Assembly (NCBI GenBank): GCA_028717105.1
Contig: JAQUOM010000095.1
Span: 1 to 5,921, forward strand
DNA length: 5,921 nucleotides
DNA from: Candidatus Omnitrophota bacterium
GTDB lineage: Bacteria > Omnitrophota > Gorgyraeia > Velamenicoccales > Velamenicoccaceae
Reading direction: 5' to 3'
Part shown: positions 5,234-5,921 of the stretch, piece after piece
Layout: each line of letters opens with the position of its first letter
How positions within the stretch are numbered: the first letter of the stretch is position 1
Notes under the pieces: model-generated
Told to the model about the DNA's origin: nothing
Databases searched by the model: none
The model's input: only the letters and a program-made list of their open reading frames with translations
Made by a program: the position numbers and the translations under genes

Positions 5234-5921
5234 ATGTTGCCTCCAAAGATATTCCTCTGTTCGACCTATATCGACTGTACCCGCAATCTTTACGATACGA
5301 CCCATCTGTATTATTTCTTTAAAAATAACCGGTTTCATCTTGTCCGCCGCCCGTCAAGGGCAAATGTCATCGTTATCACCACGTGCGGTTTCGACCGTAT
5401 CAAGGAAAACCGCACAATCAGGATGATCCGGCACTATTACCAGCGCTATAAGACGAAATCAAGGATCATCCTCTGCGGCTGTCTGGCTTCGACCTGCCGC
5501 ACCCTGGGAGATATGTTTCCGGGGACCACGATCATCGCCGCCGAAGATAGCCGTGCGTTTAATGACATTTTTAAACCCGGGATCCCTATCGGCGAGATCA
5601 AGACCAATTGTCTGAACAAGAAACTTTTCGCGCAAGGAAGGCTGCACCCGGAAAGGGCCGCCAAAGAAGACTACTACATTCACATCTGCGAAGGATGCGT
5701 GAATAACTGCAGTTACTGTGATTATAAAATGATCCACAAACACGTCACGAGCAAGCCTGCGGCAAAAATCATCTCCGAGCTTCACCAGGGTACCAAAGCC
5801 GGTTTCAAAAGAATCGTTCTTTTGGCCGATGATTGCGGCAGCTATGGGGTCGACCGTCACACGGACCTGGCAAAATTACTGGACCTTTTGCGTAAATTCA
5901 GAAACAGAGATTTCAAATTGG
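5234..5921 (+). CDS. MiaB/RimO-like radical SAM methylthiotransferase, 3' end missing
   Basis: 229 codons are open to the window edge without a stop. Methylthiotransferases use two iron-sulfur clusters and S-adenosylmethionine to add a methylthio group to tRNA (MiaB, MtaB) or ribosomal protein S12 (RimO). The N-terminal UPF0004-type domain has the three expected cysteines: C15 in DCTRNLYDT (compare GCPKNLVDS in RimO), C51 in ITTCGF (compare NTCGF) and C83 in CGCLAS. The radical SAM motif CxxxCxxC is C155, C159 and C162 in EGCVNNCSYC. ADDCGSYGVD (198-207) matches the position of QDxxxYGxD. A TRAM domain would lie beyond the edge. Subfamily is unclear: the spacing recalls RimO, but several blocks diverge and extra cysteines (C9, C81, C88, C126, C152, C201) are present. 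It starts 33 bases after malQ in the same frame; AAGGAA at 5201-5206 is too far from the ATG to be a normal ribosome binding site, and no other start codon lies between the malQ stop and this ATG. Confidence 0.86.
   Translation, partial: MLPPKIFLCSTYIDCTRNLYDTTHLYYFFKNNRFHLVRRPSRANVIVITTCGFDRIKENRTIRMIRHYYQRYKTKSRIILCGCLASTCRTLGDMFPGTTIIAAEDSRAFNDIFKPGIPIGEIKTNCLNKKLFAQGRLHPERAAKEDYYIHICEGCVNNCSYCDYKMIHKHVTSKPAAKIISELHQGTKAGFKRIVLLADDCGSYGVDRHTDLAKLLDLLRKFRNRDFKL

Noticed and set aside
5459..5860. Minus-strand open frame opposite the methylthiotransferase
   Set aside because: The plus strand has both cluster motifs of a known family in one uninterrupted frame. The reverse frame is a shadow.

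Overview
The window carries five protein genes, all on the plus strand and tightly packed at roughly even GC: two tandem galactose-1-phosphate uridylyltransferase (GalT) family genes, a glyceraldehyde-3-phosphate dehydrogenase (gap), a GH77 4-alpha-glucanotransferase (malQ), and the first 229 codons of a MiaB/RimO-like methylthiotransferase that runs off the right edge. The first ~95 bases hold what may be the tail of another gene and a promoter. No RNA gene, CRISPR array, transposase or phage gene is visible.

Layout: 1-58, possible C-terminal tail of an upstream gene. 55-96, an extended -10 promoter so close to the first GalT start that the mRNA would be almost leaderless. 97-1125 and 1122-2123, the two GalT paralogues joined by a 4-base stop/start overlap (GTGA). 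2124-2268, an AT-rich intergenic stretch filled by a short modular inverted-repeat element, followed by a strong ribosome binding site for gap (2269-3282). 3311-3351, a strong hairpin with a T-rich 3' arm (terminator of gap), directly abutting malQ (3368-5200, or from TTG at 3350). 5234-5921, the methylthiotransferase, in the same reading frame as malQ after one stop codon.

The metabolic theme is sugar-phosphate and storage-glucan turnover: GalT enzymes exchange UMP between UDP-sugars and hexose-1-phosphates, MalQ rearranges alpha-1,4-glucans, and Gap feeds the trioses into energy metabolism. The methylthiotransferase (tRNA or ribosomal protein modification) looks unrelated in function. The point that most deserves a second look is that the upstream GalT has lost the nucleophilic histidine of the HxHxQ motif (HSRSQ instead of HxHSQ) and has one extra residue just before it, while its metal-site residues and the translationally coupled downstream paralogue are intact. 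This suggests a pseudoenzyme/enzyme pair, a changed activity, or a sequence error.

Organism: a bacterium. The compact organisation, the weak or missing Shine-Dalgarno signals before three of five genes, the short GalT type and the AT-rich intergenic repeat recall uncultured anaerobic lineages such as Omnitrophota or relatives in the PVC neighbourhood. That placement is an impression from memory, not shown by the sequence.
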